Source of the DNA: JAHDHW01 sp965277415
GTDB taxonomy: Bacteria > Bacteroidota > Bacteroidia > Chitinophagales > Saprospiraceae
Length of the DNA: 64,000 nucleotides
Assembly: GCA_965277415.1 (NCBI GenBank)
Contig: CBDICS010000018.1
Coordinates: 1-64,000 of the forward strand
Direction of reading: 5' to 3'
Of this stretch, positions 63,543 to 64,000 are shown piece after piece. Made by a program: the position numbers and the translations under genes. The notes beneath the pieces are model-generated. The model was given only the letters and a program-made list of their open reading frames with translations. It was not told the DNA's origin and did no database searches. Each line of letters opens with the position of its first letter. The stretch's first letter is position 1.

Positions 63543-64000
63543 ATGAGACATCTTATTCTCTTTCTTTTTCTACATTTTTGCTTTTCCATTTCGGCAACTA
63601 ATATTGACAGCCTCCTTCTTCGAATTGACGAAGTTGAAAAAGAAGAGAAAGTTGAACTAATGATAAGTTTGGCCAAAGCATTAAGAAACTCCAATCCCAT
63701 AATGGCAATGTCCTATGCTAACCAAGCTTTGGAATTATCTCAAAAGATTAACTTCCAAAAGGGAGAGGCGAACAGCTATTATAATTTGGGTGTTTTATAT
63801 GCTATTAAAGGAGAATACCCTAAATCCAATTCGTATATTAATAAGGGATTGGATGCTTTCCAAAAAATAGGAGATAAAGAAGGAGAAGCTAACTGTTGGA
63901 TTGCTTTGGGTAAGAATATCTACAGAAATGATAAACCCACAAAAGCTATAAAATATTTCCAAAAAGCGTATGATTATTACCAAGATTCAGAGAATTACGA
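63543..64000 (+). CDS. TPR-containing secreted or sensor protein, cut by the window end
   Basis: Starts at ATG 63543 with signal MRHLILFLFLHFCFSISA. Tetratricopeptide repeats follow: KALRNSNPIMAMSYANQALE, KGEANSYYNLGVLYAIKGEY and KEGEANCWIALGKNIYRND. Over 150 residues are visible and the frame is open at 64000. In Bacteroidota such N-termini usually belong to TPR sensor kinases or LuxR-type regulators; the C-terminal part is not in the window. Confidence 0.8.
   Translation, partial: MRHLILFLFLHFCFSISATNIDSLLLRIDEVEKEEKVELMISLAKALRNSNPIMAMSYANQALELSQKINFQKGEANSYYNLGVLYAIKGEYPKSNSYINKGLDAFQKIGDKEGEANCWIALGKNIYRNDKPTKAIKYFQKAYDYYQDSENY

Overview
The window reads as Bacteroidota DNA: AT-rich, with AraC-type regulators, many SusC-free lipoproteins with Cys lipoboxes, a protein carrying a type IX secretion C-terminal sorting domain, TAnnTTTG-type promoter boxes and a GlnK-AmtB pair. 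A marine or sludge member of Saprospiria/Lewinellaceae is plausible, but this is an inference without a marker gene.

The dominant theme is an integron-like cassette landscape without a visible integron integrase. Gene blocks are separated by long repeated spacers ending in GCGTT or GCCGTT. The first 8-9 bases of a block are different each time and are the reverse complement of the last bases before the next spacer (for example TTATGTGTA at 17065 and TACACATAA at 19261; TTAGGCTCA at 37897 and TGAGCCTAA at 38917; TTGTAACCA at 21776 and TGGTTACAA at 22804). This is the 1L/1R signature of attC sites. Two spacers (8065-8132, 25271-25339) look like intact short attC sites. Most others carry an insertion placed at the same point, GCG^TT: either a ~99-bp MITE or remnants of an IS1182-family element with the same TIRs. 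Some spacers also hold IS91-type transposase remnants.

Layout. 1-3010: tandem IS110-family copies with identical non-coding ends (candidate bridge RNA), one interrupted by an ISKra4-like IS with a 9-bp target duplication. 3181-8073: a ~4.9-kb multi-gene cassette with AraC regulator, alcohol dehydrogenase, DUF4437 cupin lipoprotein, luciferase-like oxidoreductase and SDR. 8127-9415: cassette with one reverse-strand hypothetical. 9478-11554: IS1182 fragment and second ISKra4-like IS. 11585-14278: EAD-NACHT-transmembrane protein, probable defence. 14451-16040: cassette with an ORF-less group II intron. 17064-19269: two overlapping genes, a DUF6414-like protein and a ClpB-like AAA+ ATPase, a candidate undescribed defence module. 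20022-33049: cassettes with LRR lipoprotein, alpha/beta hydrolase, beta-lactamase-like serine hydrolase, carbonic anhydrase, outer-membrane protein, a DUF3179/SDR/AraC block and a fused antitoxin-PIN remnant.

33124-37658 looks like ordinary chromosome (TPR-like protein, glnK, amtB, porin). 37896-54568 returns to cassettes: Fic protein; NCS1-type permease with mannitol dehydrogenase and a papain-like peptidase pair; alginate lyase with a T9SS protein; a type II R-M unit whose Eco47II-like endonuclease has a nonsense codon; SulP transporter. 54566-59743 holds an AraC/outer membrane/metallo-hydrolase/SDR group. 59744-64000 holds lipoproteins, a frameshifted gene, a VOC protein and the start of a TPR protein.

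No tRNA, rRNA or CRISPR array was seen.
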